Made by a program: the position numbers and the translations under genes. The notes beneath the pieces were generated by a model. The model saw nothing but the letters and a program-made list of their open reading frames with translations, was not told where the DNA came from and searched no databases. Source: Enterobacter vonholyi (lineage in GTDB: Bacteria > Pseudomonadota > Gammaproteobacteria > Enterobacterales > Enterobacteriaceae). Taken from it: a DNA stretch of 64,000 nucleotides. Below, piece by piece: positions 1 to 9,699 of the stretch (the stretch's first letter is position 1; each line of letters opens with the position of its first letter). The stretch spans positions 248,001-312,000 of the forward strand of contig NZ_VTUC01000002.1 of the NCBI RefSeq assembly GCF_008364555.1, given 5' to 3'.

Positions 1-1011
1 ATCCACCAGCCTGATGCGGCAGCATCCGCAAATGCCTGCGCGACAGGAATACGGTACACGAATACCAGCCTGCTCCAGTTGCTCCAGTAATACCTGCTGG
101 TTGTTGCCACGGATGACGTTGCCCTGCCAGTGAATATCTATCGCGGAGGCGACATTCGTCACAACGTCGACCATTTCTTCTTCCTGCCCTGAGCCGTACA
201 CCCTTGCAGGCCCTCGGGCAAGAATCTCTACCTCATCACCGACGCGGATAGCGCCGCTGGAGCGCGGGATGAGGTTCTGGCCGAAATCCACATCGCCGTT
301 GTCCTGCGCGGTGCGGAATGACTGCAATGTCTTCAACGGTTCGCCGGAAGGGTGCTTCTGGCCTTTCTCCGGGCTAACCGTCGTGAAAATGCAGCGGCTG
401 CACGGCTTCACCACGTCAAAAATGACGCTGCCAATGCGGATCACTTTCCAGGTGTCTTCATCCCAGGCGTCGGCGCCCGTCACTACCAGGTTTGGACGGA
501 ACTGTTCCATCTGAACGCTGGCTTTACAGCGGCCTTGCAAATCACGCAGTGAAGCTTCGTTAGTCAGCAGGAACGGGAAGCCATCGGCGAAGGAGAGAGG
601 AACGGCGTCGTGGCGCTTCACGCGACGCGTCAGTTCAGGCCCAACCCAGCGCAGCTGCACGTCGCGGGAGAAGAAGCCGCTCAGCCAGCGGTTGATCTCA
701 TCCGGGGCGATGCGCGCGGTAAAATGATTGCCCCACACTTCCGTCGGCGCATCGACAGGCGCAAAATCAGCAAAGCGAATTATCGCGCTGGAACCGTCCG
801 GCGCGGTAAGGTGCAAACCGTCATGAAGCGGGGAAGGGGTAAAGCGAACCATCTGAGGGAACTGGCGTGCGGTAATGAACGTTCCGTCAGGCTCGGTGAC
901 CATAAAAATACGATCGAAGGCAAATCCGCTCATGTCGGCAAGCGCGTGAGAGACGCCGATGCCGCGCATGGATTTCACCGGATGAATAAAAAGCCTGGAT
1001 AACGTCGCCAC
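1..1011 (-). CDS. ycbX: YcbX, MOSC-domain / 2Fe-2S ferredoxin protein (3' end cut by window)
   Basis: This is the homologue of E. coli YcbX, a molybdenum-cofactor enzyme of the MOSC family involved with YiiM in reducing N-hydroxylated bases. It starts with GTG at 1011 and reads [14 protein letters not shown], matching the family start. The frame stays open to base 1, giving 337 codons of about 369 expected, so the C-terminus is missing. The first bases of the window encode the start of the C-terminal ferredoxin domain, with a CRAGICGCC stretch (C-x4-C-x2-C), where an extra Cys replaces the Ser of E. coli. It is divergent from rlmL, as in E. coli. Confidence 0.93.
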   Translation of the reverse strand, partial: MATLSRLFIHPVKSMRGIGVSHALADMSGFAFDRIFMVTEPDGTFITARQFPQMVRFTPSPLHDGLHLTAPDGSSAIIRFADFAPVDAPTEVWGNHFTARIAPDEINRWLSGFFSRDVQLRWVGPELTRRVKRHDAVPLSFADGFPFLLTNEASLRDLQGRCKASVQMEQFRPNLVVTGADAWDEDTWKVIRIGSVIFDVVKPCSRCIFTTVSPEKGQKHPSGEPLKTLQSFRTAQDNGDVDFGQNLIPRSSGAIRVGDEVEILARGPARVYGSGQEEEMVDVVTNVASAIDIHWQGNVIRGNNQQVLLEQLEQAGIRVPYSCRAGICGCCRIRLVD

Positions 1012-1109
1012 TGCACACTCCCTCGAATGAAAATAAGCCTTCAACTTTATGACATACACGCCATATTAGCTATAATGCGCGACAATTTTCTAAGAGTAAA
1101 AGTGACGAT

Positions 1110-3218
1110 ATGAATTCTCTGTTTGCCAGTACGGCCCGTGGGCTGGAAGAGCTGTTAAAAACTGAACTGGAAAGCCTGGGCGCGCAAGAGTGCCAGGTGG
1201 TTCAGGGTGGTGTCCATTTTGAGGGCGACACGCGGCTTATTTACCAGAGCCTGATGTGGAGCCGCCTGGCGTCGCGCATCATGCTGCCGATGAAGGAGTG
1301 CAAGGTCTATAGCGACCTTGATCTCTATACCGGCGTACAGATGATCGACTGGACAGAGATCTTCACCCCGAATGCCACCTTTGCGGTGCATTTCAACGGC
1401 GTGAACGACGAGATCCGTAACAGCCAGTATGGTGCCCTGCGCGTAAAAGACGCCATTGTGGACTGCTTCACCCGTAAAAATAAGGAACGTCCCAACGTCG
1501 ATCGTGAAAACCCCGATCTGCGTATTAACGTCTGGCTGAACGGCGACACGGCAAGCATCTCTCTCGATCTGAGCGGCGCGGGCCTGCACCTGCGCGGCTA
1601 CCGCGATCGTACCGGTATGGCACCCATCAAAGAGACCCTGGCGGCCGCCATTGTGATGCGCTCCGGCTGGCAGCCGGGCACGCCGCTGCTCGACCCGATG
1701 TGCGGTTCCGGTACCCTGCTGATTGAAGCGGCCATGCTGGCCACCGACCGCGCGCCGGGACTGCACCGCGGCCAGTGGGGCTTCAAAGGCTGGGCGCAGC
1801 ACGATGAAGCGCTCTGGAAAGAGGTCAAAGACGACGCGCAGACCCGCGCACGTAAGGGGCTGGCGGAATATACCTCTCATTTCTACGGCTCCGATAGCGA
1901 CCCTCGCGTCATTGAGCGCGCGCGCAGCAACGCCCGCCGTGCCGGTATCGGCGAGCTGGTCACCTTCGAAGTAAAAGACGTGGCAAACCTGACCAACCCG
2001 CTGCCAAAAGGCCCGTACGGTACCGTGATCAGCAACCCGCCATACGGCGAACGTCTCGACAGCGAACCGGCGCTGATTGCCCTGCACAGCCTGCTGGGCC
2101 GCAACATGAAGGACCACTTTGGCGGCTGGAACCTGTCTCTGTTTAGCGCCTCGCCGGAACTGCTGAGCTGCCTGCAGCTGCGTGCCGATCGCCAGTTTAA
2201 GGCGAAAAACGGCCCGCTGGACTGCGTGCAGAAAAACTACCATCTGGCGGAGAAGGCGGCCGACAGCAAGCCGTCCGGCGTGGCGGAAGATTACGCTAAC
2301 CGTCTGCGCAAGAACCTGAAGAAATTTGAGAAGTGGGCGAAGCAGGAGGGCATTGAATGCTACCGCCTGTATGATGCCGACCTGCCGGAGTACAACGTGG
2401 CGGTTGACCGCTACGCGGACTGGGTGGTGATTCAGGAATATGCCCCGCCGAAAACCATTGATGCGCAAAAAGCGCGTCAGCGCATGCTGGACGTCATCGC
2501 CGCCACCATCGCCGTGCTGGGTATTGCGCCAAACAAGCTGGTGCTGAAAACCCGTGAACGGCAGAAAGGCAAAAACCAGTACCAGAAGATGGGCGAGAAG
2601 GGCGACTTTATCGAAGTGGGCGAATACAACGCGCGCCTGTGGGTCAACCTGACCGACTATCTGGATACCGGTCTGTTCCTCGACCACCGTATCGCCCGCC
2701 GCATGCTGGGCCAGATGAGTAAAGGCAAGGACTTCCTGAATCTCTTCTCCTACACCGGCAGCGCCAGCGTGCATGCCGGTCTGGGCGGCGCGCGTAGCAC
2801 CACCACGGTAGATATGTCACGTACCTATCTGGAGTGGGCGGAGCGCAACCTGCGCCTTAACGGCTTAACCGGACGTCAGCATCGCCTGATGCAGGCCGAC
2901 GTGCTGGGCTGGCTGCGCGATACCGACGAGCAGTTCGACCTGATCTTTATCGATCCGCCGACCTTTTCCAACTCCAAGCGTATGGAAGATAGCTTTGACG
3001 TTCAACGCGATCACCTACGCCTGATGACCGACCTGAAGCGCCTGCTGCGCAAAGGCGGCACCATTATGTTCTCGAACAACAAACGCGGCTTCCGTATGGA
3101 TCATGACGGCTTAGCAGCCCTGGGACTGAAAGCACAAGAAATCAGCCAAAAAACGCTGTCTCAGGACTTTGCCCGTAACCGTCAAATCCATAACTGCTGG
3201 TTGATTACCGCGGTCTGA
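1110..3218 (+). CDS. rlmL: 23S rRNA m2G2445 / m7G2069 methyltransferase RlmKL
   Basis: Bifunctional 23S rRNA methyltransferase of 702 residues, the E. coli length. The N-terminal half (RlmL) carries a THUMP RNA-binding region followed by a Rossmann methyltransferase with DPMCGSG near residue 195 and the catalytic NPPYGERL near 309, and should make m2G2445. The C-terminal half (RlmK) is a second methyltransferase with [10 protein letters not shown] near 544 and IDPPTFSNS near 614, and should make m7G2069 in the same helix. The cytoplasmic enzyme acts during 50S assembly. The start fits the E. coli protein ([16 protein letters not shown]). uup follows after 12 bases, probably co-transcribed. 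Confidence 0.97.
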   Translation: MNSLFASTARGLEELLKTELESLGAQECQVVQGGVHFEGDTRLIYQSLMWSRLASRIMLPMKECKVYSDLDLYTGVQMIDWTEIFTPNATFAVHFNGVNDEIRNSQYGALRVKDAIVDCFTRKNKERPNVDRENPDLRINVWLNGDTASISLDLSGAGLHLRGYRDRTGMAPIKETLAAAIVMRSGWQPGTPLLDPMCGSGTLLIEAAMLATDRAPGLHRGQWGFKGWAQHDEALWKEVKDDAQTRARKGLAEYTSHFYGSDSDPRVIERARSNARRAGIGELVTFEVKDVANLTNPLPKGPYGTVISNPPYGERLDSEPALIALHSLLGRNMKDHFGGWNLSLFSASPELLSCLQLRADRQFKAKNGPLDCVQKNYHLAEKAADSKPSGVAEDYANRLRKNLKKFEKWAKQEGIECYRLYDADLPEYNVAVDRYADWVVIQEYAPPKTIDAQKARQRMLDVIAATIAVLGIAPNKLVLKTRERQKGKNQYQKMGEKGDFIEVGEYNARLWVNLTDYLDTGLFLDHRIARRMLGQMSKGKDFLNLFSYTGSASVHAGLGGARSTTTVDMSRTYLEWAERNLRLNGLTGRQHRLMQADVLGWLRDTDEQFDLIFIDPPTFSNSKRMEDSFDVQRDHLRLMTDLKRLLRKGGTIMFSNNKRGFRMDHDGLAALGLKAQEISQKTLSQDFARNRQIHNCWLITAV

Positions 3219-3230
3219 AAGGAAAAATAA

Positions 3231-5138
3231 ATGTCTTTAATTAGTATGCACGGCGCGTGGCTCTCTTTCAGCGACTCACCGCTTCTCGATAATGCAGAGC
3301 TGCACATCGAAGATAACGAGCGCGTCTGTCTGGTGGGCCGTAACGGCGCGGGTAAATCCACGCTGATGAAAATCCTTAACCGTGAACAGGGCCTGGATGA
3401 CGGACGCATTGTTTACGAACAGGATCTGATCGTCTCCCGCCTCCAGCAGGACCCGCCGCGTCACGTGACCGGCAGCGTTTACGATTTCGTTGCGGAAGGG
3501 ATCTCCGAGCAGGCCGAATACCTGAAGCGCTATCACGAGATTTCGCATCTGGTGATGACCGATCCGAGCGACAAAAACCTCAACGAACTTGCAAAAGTGC
3601 AGGAGATGCTCGATCACCACGGTCTGTGGCAGCTTGAAAACCGTATTAATGAAGTGCTGGCACAGCTCGGTCTGGAACCCGATATGGAGCTGTCGGCGCT
3701 CTCCGGCGGTTGGCTGCGTAAGGCGGCCCTGGGCCGCGCGCTTGTTAGCGGGCCGAAGGTGCTGCTGCTGGACGAACCGACTAACCACCTGGATATCGAA
3801 GCGATCGACTGGCTGGAGGGCTTCCTGAAAACCTTCAGCGGCACCATTATTTTCATCTCACACGACCGTTCGTTTATCCGCAATATGGCGACGCGTATTG
3901 TCGATCTCGACCGCGGCAAGCTGGTCACCTATCCCGGCGATTACGACACCTATCTGCTGGAGAAAGAAGAAAACCTGCGCGTGGAAGAGCTGCAGAATGC
4001 CGAGTTCGACCGCAAGCTGGCGCAGGAAGAGGTCTGGATCCGCCAGGGCATCAAAGCCCGCCGTACCCGTAACGAAGGCCGCGTGCGCGCCCTGAAGGCG
4101 ATGCGTCGCGAGCGCAGCGAACGCCGTGAAGTGATGGGCAGCGCCAAAATGCAAGTGGAAGAGGCGTCCCGTTCCGGCAAGATTGTCTTTGAAATGGAAA
4201 ACGTCAACTATCAGGTTGACGGTAAAGTGCTGGTGAAAGACTTCTCCGCACAGGTCCAGCGCGGCGACAAAATTGCCCTGATTGGCCCGAACGGCTGCGG
4301 TAAAACCACGCTGCTGAAGCTGATGCTGGGCCAGCTGCAGGCCGACAGCGGACGCATTCACTGCGGGACCAAGCTCGAGGTCGCCTACTTCGACCAGCAC
4401 CGCGCGGAGCTGGATCCGGACCGTACGGTGATGGACAACCTCGCCGAAGGTAAGCAGGAGGTGATGGTAAACGGCAAGCCGCGCCACGTGCTGGGCTACC
4501 TGCAGGACTTCCTGTTCCATCCGAAACGCGCCATGACGCCGGTGCGCGCGCTGTCCGGCGGTGAGCGCAACCGTCTTCTGCTGGCGCGCCTGTTCCTGAA
4601 GCCAAGTAACCTGCTGATTCTCGATGAACCAACGAACGACCTGGATGTCGAAACGCTGGAATTACTCGAAGAGCTGATCGACGGCTATCAGGGTACCGTG
4701 ATGCTGGTTAGCCACGATCGTCAGTTCGTTGACAACACCGTGACCGAGTGCTGGATCTTCGAAGGTGAAGGGCGAATTGGTCAATACGTAGGCGGTTATC
4801 ACGATGCAAAAGGGCAGCAGGCACAGTCGCTGGCGACGAAGCAGTCAAAGTCCAAAATTGGTCCTGAAGCTACTGTAACAAAAGCAGAAACTGTCAAGAA
4901 AACCTCGGCTAAACTAAGCTATAACCTGCAGCGCGAACTGGAGGGACTGCCGCAGCGTCTTGAAGAGCTGGAGGCCGCGCTTGAGGATCTGCAAAATCAG
5001 GTTGCTGATGCGTCATTCTTTACCCAATCGCATGACTATACTCAGAAAGTACTGTCAGAAATGTCCGCGGCTGAAAAAGCCCTGGAAGAAGCATTTGAGC
5101 GCTGGGAGTACCTTGAGTCTCTGAAAAACGGCGCATAA
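3231..5138 (+). CDS. uup: ABC-F family ATPase Uup
   Basis: Soluble tandem ABC ATPase of the ABC-F family, which acts on ribosomes and is linked to suppression of transposon excision. Two nucleotide-binding domains are visible: GRNGAGKS near residue 37, LSGGW near 157 and LLLDEPTNHLD near 179, then GPNGCGKT near 351, LSGGER near 441 and LLILDEPTNDLD near 461. An ABC-F linker rich in Arg and Lys lies between them, and the last 90 residues form the charged coiled-coil C-terminal DNA-binding domain typical of Uup. There are no membrane segments. Length 635 matches E. coli. It sits between rlmL and pqiA as in E. coli, with 13 bases to pqiA. Confidence 0.97.
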   Translation: MSLISMHGAWLSFSDSPLLDNAELHIEDNERVCLVGRNGAGKSTLMKILNREQGLDDGRIVYEQDLIVSRLQQDPPRHVTGSVYDFVAEGISEQAEYLKRYHEISHLVMTDPSDKNLNELAKVQEMLDHHGLWQLENRINEVLAQLGLEPDMELSALSGGWLRKAALGRALVSGPKVLLLDEPTNHLDIEAIDWLEGFLKTFSGTIIFISHDRSFIRNMATRIVDLDRGKLVTYPGDYDTYLLEKEENLRVEELQNAEFDRKLAQEEVWIRQGIKARRTRNEGRVRALKAMRRERSERREVMGSAKMQVEEASRSGKIVFEMENVNYQVDGKVLVKDFSAQVQRGDKIALIGPNGCGKTTLLKLMLGQLQADSGRIHCGTKLEVAYFDQHRAELDPDRTVMDNLAEGKQEVMVNGKPRHVLGYLQDFLFHPKRAMTPVRALSGGERNRLLLARLFLKPSNLLILDEPTNDLDVETLELLEELIDGYQGTVMLVSHDRQFVDNTVTECWIFEGEGRIGQYVGGYHDAKGQQAQSLATKQSKSKIGPEATVTKAETVKKTSAKLSYNLQRELEGLPQRLEELEAALEDLQNQVADASFFTQSHDYTQKVLSEMSAAEKALEEAFERWEYLESLKNGA

Positions 5139-5151
5139 ACAGGGATAACAT

Positions 5152-6405
5152 ATGTGTGACCAGCACCATGCCGACAGGCATATTTTATGCTCGCAATGCG
5201 ATATGCTCGTGGCGTTGCCAGAGCTTGGTCACGGACATAAAGCCCTGTGTCCACGTTGCGGTGCGACGTTGACAACCGAGTGGGACGCGCCGCGGCAGCG
5301 TCCCACTGCTTACGCTCTTGCAGCACTTTTTATGCTGCTGCTCTCCAATCTCTTCCCCTTCATCTATATGAAGGTGGGTGGGATAACCAGCCAGGTGGAT
5401 TTGCTTGAGATCCCGGGCGTGATGTTCTCAGAAGATTACGCCAGCCTCGGCACCTTTTTTCTCCTGTTTGTCCAGATAGTCCCGGCTTTTTGCCTGGTCG
5501 TAATCCTTTTGCTGGTCAACCGCGTCAGGATGCCCGCATCACTGAAAATCCGGCTTGCGCGTATCCTTTTTCAGCTCAAAAGCTGGGGCATGGCCGAGAT
5601 CTTTCTGGCGGGCATTCTGGTCAGTTTCGTGAAGCTCATGGCATACGGCGACGTGGGGATCGGCAGCAGCTTTATTCCGTGGTGTCTGTACTGTGTCCTC
5701 CAGCTGCGTGCATTCCAGTGCGTTGACAGGCGCTGGGCGTGGGACGATATCGCCCCGGCACCGACGCTTGCACAGACGGTGAAGGTCGGCGTGCCCGGAA
5801 TTCGTCAGGGGTTACGTTCCTGCCCATGCTGCACCGCCGTGCTGCCCGCCGATCTCGACGTTTGTCCGCGCTGCGAAACGAAAGGGCATGTGCGGCGTAA
5901 AAATAGTCTTCAGTGGACGATGGCGCTGCTGGTCACGTCCATCATGCTGTATCTGCCTGCCAATATTCTGCCAATTATGATCACCGATTTGCTCGGTGAC
6001 AAAATGCCCTCAACGATCCTGGCCGGGGTGATACTGCTTTGGGGCGAGGGTTCCTATCCGGTCGCTGGCGTCATCTTTATCGCCAGTATTATGGTGCCAA
6101 CCTTAAAAATGATCGCCATCGCCTGGCTCTGTTGGGATGCGAAAGGCCATGGAAAACGCGACAGCGAACGCATGCACCTGATTTATGAGGTGGTCGAGTT
6201 TGTCGGACGCTGGTCAATGATAGACGTGTTTGTCATCGCCGTTCTCTCTGCGCTGGTGCGGATGGGCGGTTTGATGAGTATTTATCCCGCGATGGGGGCT
6301 TTAATGTTTGCACTGGTCGTGATCATGACCATGTTTGCGGCCATGACCTTCGACCCTCGTTTATCGTGGGATCGTGAGCCTGAATCAAGCCATGAGGAAG
6401 AGTAA
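5152..6405 (+). CDS. pqiA: PqiA, inner-membrane component of the Pqi envelope transport system
   Basis: Polytopic inner-membrane protein of 417 residues, partner of the MCE protein PqiB and the lipoprotein PqiC in lipid transport across the envelope. Two zinc-ribbon-like cysteine pairs are visible, CSQCDM near residue 19 with CPRCGATL near 38, and CPCC with CPRCETKG in the middle of the protein. Each precedes a block of hydrophobic helices, so the protein looks like two repeats of a zinc ribbon plus membrane domain. The conserved segment GEGSYPVAGVIF is present. pqiB starts 4 bases after the stop, giving a pqiABC operon. Confidence 0.96.
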   Translation: MCDQHHADRHILCSQCDMLVALPELGHGHKALCPRCGATLTTEWDAPRQRPTAYALAALFMLLLSNLFPFIYMKVGGITSQVDLLEIPGVMFSEDYASLGTFFLLFVQIVPAFCLVVILLLVNRVRMPASLKIRLARILFQLKSWGMAEIFLAGILVSFVKLMAYGDVGIGSSFIPWCLYCVLQLRAFQCVDRRWAWDDIAPAPTLAQTVKVGVPGIRQGLRSCPCCTAVLPADLDVCPRCETKGHVRRKNSLQWTMALLVTSIMLYLPANILPIMITDLLGDKMPSTILAGVILLWGEGSYPVAGVIFIASIMVPTLKMIAIAWLCWDAKGHGKRDSERMHLIYEVVEFVGRWSMIDVFVIAVLSALVRMGGLMSIYPAMGALMFALVVIMTMFAAMTFDPRLSWDREPESSHEEE

Positions 6406-6409
6406 GAGC

Positions 6410-8050
6410 ATGGAAAATAAGAGTGGAGAGGCGAAAGTGCAGAAGGTCAAAAACTGGTCACCGGTGTGGATTTTTCCCATCGTGACCGCGCTGATCGGTG
6501 CATGGATCCTGTTTTATCATTACAGCCATCAGGGACCGGAAGTCACGCTGATAACCACCAATGCCGAGGGGATTGAGGGCGGTAAAACGACCATCAAAAG
6601 CCGTAGCGTGGATGTGGGCGTGGTCGAAAGCGCAACCCTGACCGACGATTTAACCCATGTGGAGATTAAGGCGCGCCTTAATGCCGGCATGGAGAAACTG
6701 CTGCACGGCGATTCCGTTTTCTGGGTCGTTAAACCGCAGGTGGGGCGTGAAGGGATCAGCGGCTTAGGAACGCTGCTTTCGGGCGCCTACATAGAGCTGC
6801 AGCCCGGCGCTAAGGGTAACCAGCCTGCCAAATACCAGCTTCTGGATTCACCGCCGCTTGCGCCGCCTGATGCCAAGGGCATCCGCGTGATCCTCGACAG
6901 CAAAAAAGCAGGTCAGCTCACGGCGGGCGACCCGGTACTGTTTCGCGGCTACCGCGTCGGGTCGGTTGAGAAAAGCACGTTCGATCCGCAGAAACGCGCA
7001 ATTAGCTATCAGCTCTTCATCAATGCGCCAAACGATCGTCTGGTCACCAGCAACGTCCGTTTCTGGAAAGACAGCGGGATCGCGGTGGATCTGACCTCGG
7101 CAGGCATGCGCGTTGAAATGGGTTCGCTGACCACGCTGTTTGGCGGCGGCGTGAGTTTTGACGTGCCGGAAGGCCTGGATTTGGGGCAGCCGGTCGCAGA
7201 GAACACCGCTTTCCGTCTCTTTGACGACCAAAAAAGCATTCAGGATGCGCTCTATACCGATCACGTTGACTTCCTGATGTTCTTCAAAGACTCCGTTCGC
7301 GGCCTGCAGCCGGGGGCGCCCGTTGAGTTCCGCGGCATTCGTCTCGGTACGGTTGGACAAGTGCCGTTCTTCGTCCCGGGCCTTCAGCAGGTGCTGGATG
7401 ATGATTACCGTATTCCGGTGCTGATCCGCATTGAACCAGAGCGTCTGCTTAACCAGATTGGTGAAAATCAGGATATCGCTACCCATATCACCCAACTGAT
7501 GGAACGCGGTCTACGCGGGTCGCTGAAAACCGGCAACCTGGTAACCGGCGCGCTGTATGTGGATATGGACTTCTACCCGAAAGCACCGCCGATTACCGGT
7601 ATCCGTGAATTCGGCGGCTACAAGATCATCCCAACGGTGAGCAGCGGTCTGGCGCAGATCCAGCAGCGTCTGATGGAGACGCTGGATAAGATCAACAATC
7701 TGCCACTGAATCCGATGATTGAAGCGGCGACAAACTCGCTGAGCGAAAGCCAGGCAACGATGCGCCGTCTGCAAACCACGCTGGATAACATCAACAAGAT
7801 CACGGCGAGCCAGAGCATGCAGCAGCTGCCGCAGGACATGCAGAAAACGCTGCGTGAGCTGAACCGCAGTATGCAGGGCTTCCAGCCGGGCTCTGCGGCC
7901 TATAACAAGATGGTGGCAGATATGCAGCGTCTTGATCAGGTCCTGCGTGAACTGCAGCCGGTGCTGAAAACGCTCAACGAGAAGAGCAATGCGCTGGTGT
8001 TCGAAGCAAAAGATAAAAAGGATCCTGAGCCGAAGAGGGCAAAAGAATGA
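6410..8050 (+). CDS. pqiB: PqiB, MCE-domain envelope-spanning protein
   Basis: Membrane-anchored MCE protein of 546 residues. A single transmembrane helix (about residues 18-38, reading WSPVWIFPIVTALIGAWILF) is followed by three MCE domains and a long alpha-helical C-terminal region rich in LxxLQ-type heptads, which in E. coli PqiB builds a hollow needle bridging the periplasm to PqiC. The ATG at 6410 is chosen because it gives the E. coli length and start. GTG 6374 and ATG 6392 upstream are in frame but overlap pqiA. The stop overlaps the pqiC start by 4 bases. Confidence 0.96.
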   Translation: MENKSGEAKVQKVKNWSPVWIFPIVTALIGAWILFYHYSHQGPEVTLITTNAEGIEGGKTTIKSRSVDVGVVESATLTDDLTHVEIKARLNAGMEKLLHGDSVFWVVKPQVGREGISGLGTLLSGAYIELQPGAKGNQPAKYQLLDSPPLAPPDAKGIRVILDSKKAGQLTAGDPVLFRGYRVGSVEKSTFDPQKRAISYQLFINAPNDRLVTSNVRFWKDSGIAVDLTSAGMRVEMGSLTTLFGGGVSFDVPEGLDLGQPVAENTAFRLFDDQKSIQDALYTDHVDFLMFFKDSVRGLQPGAPVEFRGIRLGTVGQVPFFVPGLQQVLDDDYRIPVLIRIEPERLLNQIGENQDIATHITQLMERGLRGSLKTGNLVTGALYVDMDFYPKAPPITGIREFGGYKIIPTVSSGLAQIQQRLMETLDKINNLPLNPMIEAATNSLSESQATMRRLQTTLDNINKITASQSMQQLPQDMQKTLRELNRSMQGFQPGSAAYNKMVADMQRLDQVLRELQPVLKTLNEKSNALVFEAKDKKDPEPKRAKE

Positions 8051-8613
8051 AAAAATGGCTATTGATGGTTGGCGCTCTGCTGTTAACGGCGTGCAGTTCA
8101 GGGGGCGATAATAAAAGTTATTATCAGCTGCCTGTGGCAACCCACAGCGGTGGGCAAAGCACGGCGAGTCAGGGAAACCGCCAGCTGTGGGTTGAGCAGG
8201 TCGCCGTGCCGGATTATCTGGCAGGGAACGGCGTGGTCTATCAGACCAGCGACGTTAAATACGTGATTGCGACCAACAACCTGTGGGCCAGCCCGCTGGA
8301 TCAGCAGCTGCGCAACACGCTGGTGGCTAACCTGGGCAGCCAGCTTCCGGGCTGGGTAGTCGCGTCGCAGCCGCTGGGTAACGATCAGGATACGCTGAAC
8401 GTCACCGTAACGGGCTTCCACGGCCGCTATGACGGTGCGGTGGTGATCAGCGGGGAGTGGTTGCTGAACCATCAGGGGCAGCTGATTAAGCGTCCTTTCC
8501 ATCTGGAGCTGAAGCAGCAGAAGGATGGCTATGACGAAATGGTGAAAGTCCTGGCTCAGGGTTGGGCGCAGGAGTCGGCCAGTATCGCGAGGGAGATTTC
8601 CCGGCTGCCATAA
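8047..8613 (+). CDS. pqiC: PqiC outer-membrane lipoprotein
   Basis: Lipoprotein of 188 residues (formerly YmbA). The signal peptide MKKWLLMVGALLLTACSS has a lipobox LTAC, so the mature protein is lipidated on Cys16. Residue +2 is Ser, which favours sorting to the outer membrane. In E. coli PqiC caps the PqiB needle there. The start codon overlaps the pqiB stop as ATGA, indicating translational coupling. A rho-independent terminator follows directly. Confidence 0.95.
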   Translation: MKKWLLMVGALLLTACSSGGDNKSYYQLPVATHSGGQSTASQGNRQLWVEQVAVPDYLAGNGVVYQTSDVKYVIATNNLWASPLDQQLRNTLVANLGSQLPGWVVASQPLGNDQDTLNVTVTGFHGRYDGAVVISGEWLLNHQGQLIKRPFHLELKQQKDGYDEMVKVLAQGWAQESASIAREISRLP

Positions 8614-8629
8614 GTAAAATTCATCATTA

Positions 8630-8668
8630 AAAACCGCAGTTGGCCTGTCGCTGATTGCGGTTTTTTTT
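8630..8668 (+). terminator. Rho-independent terminator of pqiABC
   Basis: Stem AACCGCA / TGCGGTT with a loop of about 15 bases, followed by eight T residues, starting 17 bases after the pqiC stop. Confidence 0.85.
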
Positions 8669-8868
8669 CGTTTTCAACTCAGGTTGTTACTTGTGCCACG
8701 TCACAATTTTTGTACAAATGAACTTCCATGTAGCTCACAAATATGACACCCGTATGAATTTTGAACATTGACGATGCGACTAATTCGGGGTATTCGTTAT
8801 CTGTGCCTGTGCAGATAGCGCAGACACTGTTTTCTTTCCACCAGACAAAAGAATGAGGGAAACGAGGC

Positions 8869-9036
8869 ATGAAGAGACAGAAACGAGATCGCCTGGAACG
8901 GGCTCATCAACGTGGTTATCAGGCCGGCATCGCTGGACGTTCTAAAGAAATGTGTCCTTATCAGACGATAAATCAAAGGTCACAATGGCTTGGAGGCTGG
9001 CGAGAAGCCATCGGCGACAGGGCACTCATAGCCTGA
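8869..9036 (+). CDS. rmf: Ribosome modulation factor RMF
   Basis: Small basic protein of 55 residues that dimerises 70S ribosomes into inactive 100S particles in stationary phase. It begins MKRQKRDRLERAHQRGYQAG and is nearly identical to E. coli RMF up to residue 48. The last residues (GDRALIA) diverge mildly. An AACGAGG ribosome-binding site stands just upstream of the ATG at 8869. The 200 bases between the pqiC terminator and this gene hold no ORF and presumably carry its ppGpp-responsive promoter. Its position before convergent fabA is as in E. coli. Confidence 0.97.
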   Translation: MKRQKRDRLERAHQRGYQAGIAGRSKEMCPYQTINQRSQWLGGWREAIGDRALIA

Positions 9037-9047
9037 TAACGTCTCTT

Positions 9048-9080
9048 TCAAAAAAGAAACCTCCGCATTGCGGAGGTTTC
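9048..9080 (-). terminator. fabA (and possibly bidirectional rmf) terminator
   Basis: Perfect 11-bp stem GAAACCTCCGC / GCGGAGGTTTC (9056-9066 and 9070-9080) with a 3-base loop. Read on the minus strand it is followed by a T-rich run, so it terminates fabA. It lies 20 bases after the convergent rmf stop. Confidence 0.85.
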
Positions 9081-9106
9081 GCCTTTCCGGGGTTCGAAAA
9101 GCACGA

Positions 9107-9625
9107 TCAGAACGCAGAAGTGTCCTGGAACAGGCCAACCTTCAGGTCGCTTGCGCTATAGATCAGACGACCGTCGACCAGTACTTCACCATCTGCCAGG
9201 CCCATAATCAGGCGGCGGTTTACGATGCGCTTGAAGTGAATACGATAGGTCACTTTCTTCGCTGTAGGCAGAACCTGTCCAGTGAATTTCACTTCGCCCA
9301 CGCCCAGTGCGCGGCCTTTACCTTCGCCACCCAGCCAGCCCAGATAGAAGCCAACCAGCTGCCACATGGCATCCAGGCCCAAACAGCCAGGCATTACCGG
9401 ATCGCCAATAAAGTGGCAACCGAAGAACCACAGGTCCGGGTTGATATCGAGTTCTGCTTCTACGTAACCCTTATCGAAGTTGCCGCCGGTTTCGGTCATT
9501 TTCACGACACGGTCCATCATCAGCATGTTCGGGGCCGGCAACTGTGGGCCTTTTGCGCCAAACAGTTCGCCGCGACCAGAGGCAAGAAGATCTTCTTTTG
9601 TATAGGATTCGCGTTTATCTACCAT
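9107..9625 (-). CDS. fabA: 3-hydroxydecanoyl-ACP dehydratase/isomerase FabA
   Basis: Bifunctional hot-dog-fold enzyme of type II fatty acid synthesis. It dehydrates 3-hydroxydecanoyl-ACP and isomerises trans-2 to cis-3 decenoyl-ACP, the branch point to unsaturated fatty acids. At 172 residues it has the E. coli length. The catalytic His71 lies in [14 protein letters not shown] and Asp85 in CLGLDAMW (70 and 84 without Met). Its upstream region carries FabR- and FadR-type operators (separate entries), so it is probably repressed by FabR and activated by FadR. lonH ends just upstream on the same strand. Confidence 0.97.
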   Translation of the reverse strand: MVDKRESYTKEDLLASGRGELFGAKGPQLPAPNMLMMDRVVKMTETGGNFDKGYVEAELDINPDLWFFGCHFIGDPVMPGCLGLDAMWQLVGFYLGWLGGEGKGRALGVGEVKFTGQVLPTAKKVTYRIHFKRIVNRRLIMGLADGEVLVDGRLIYSASDLKVGLFQDTSAF

Positions 9626-9663
9626 GTTCTCAGTAAGCCTTATTTTAGTGAAGGACGCAGGAT

Positions 9664-9681
9664 AGCTAACACGTGTACGCT
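9664..9681 (-). promoter_or_regulatory. FabR-type operator of fabA
   Basis: On the minus strand this reads AGCGTACACGTGTTAGCT, an imperfect palindrome like the FabR site of E. coli fabA. It sits about 40-55 bases upstream of the fabA start. Confidence 0.7.
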
Positions 9682-9682
9682 G

Positions 9683-9699
9683 AACAAGTCCGATCAGTT
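9683..9699 (-). promoter_or_regulatory. FadR-type activator site of fabA
   Basis: On the minus strand this reads AACTGATCGGACTTGTT, fitting the 17-bp FadR pattern AACTGGTCNGACCAGTT at most positions and at the same place as in E. coli fabA. It overlaps the last codons of lonH. Confidence 0.7.

Noticed and set aside
1155-2774. Long 539-codon antisense frame within rlmL
   Set aside because: It lies opposite a gene with full-length homology and typical motifs; the open frame follows from GC-rich codon usage and the product resembles no family.
8696-8711. CRP-like palindrome upstream of rmf (TTGTG-N6-CACAA)
   Set aside because: The half-sites are two bases too close for CRP (TGTGA-N6-TCACA).
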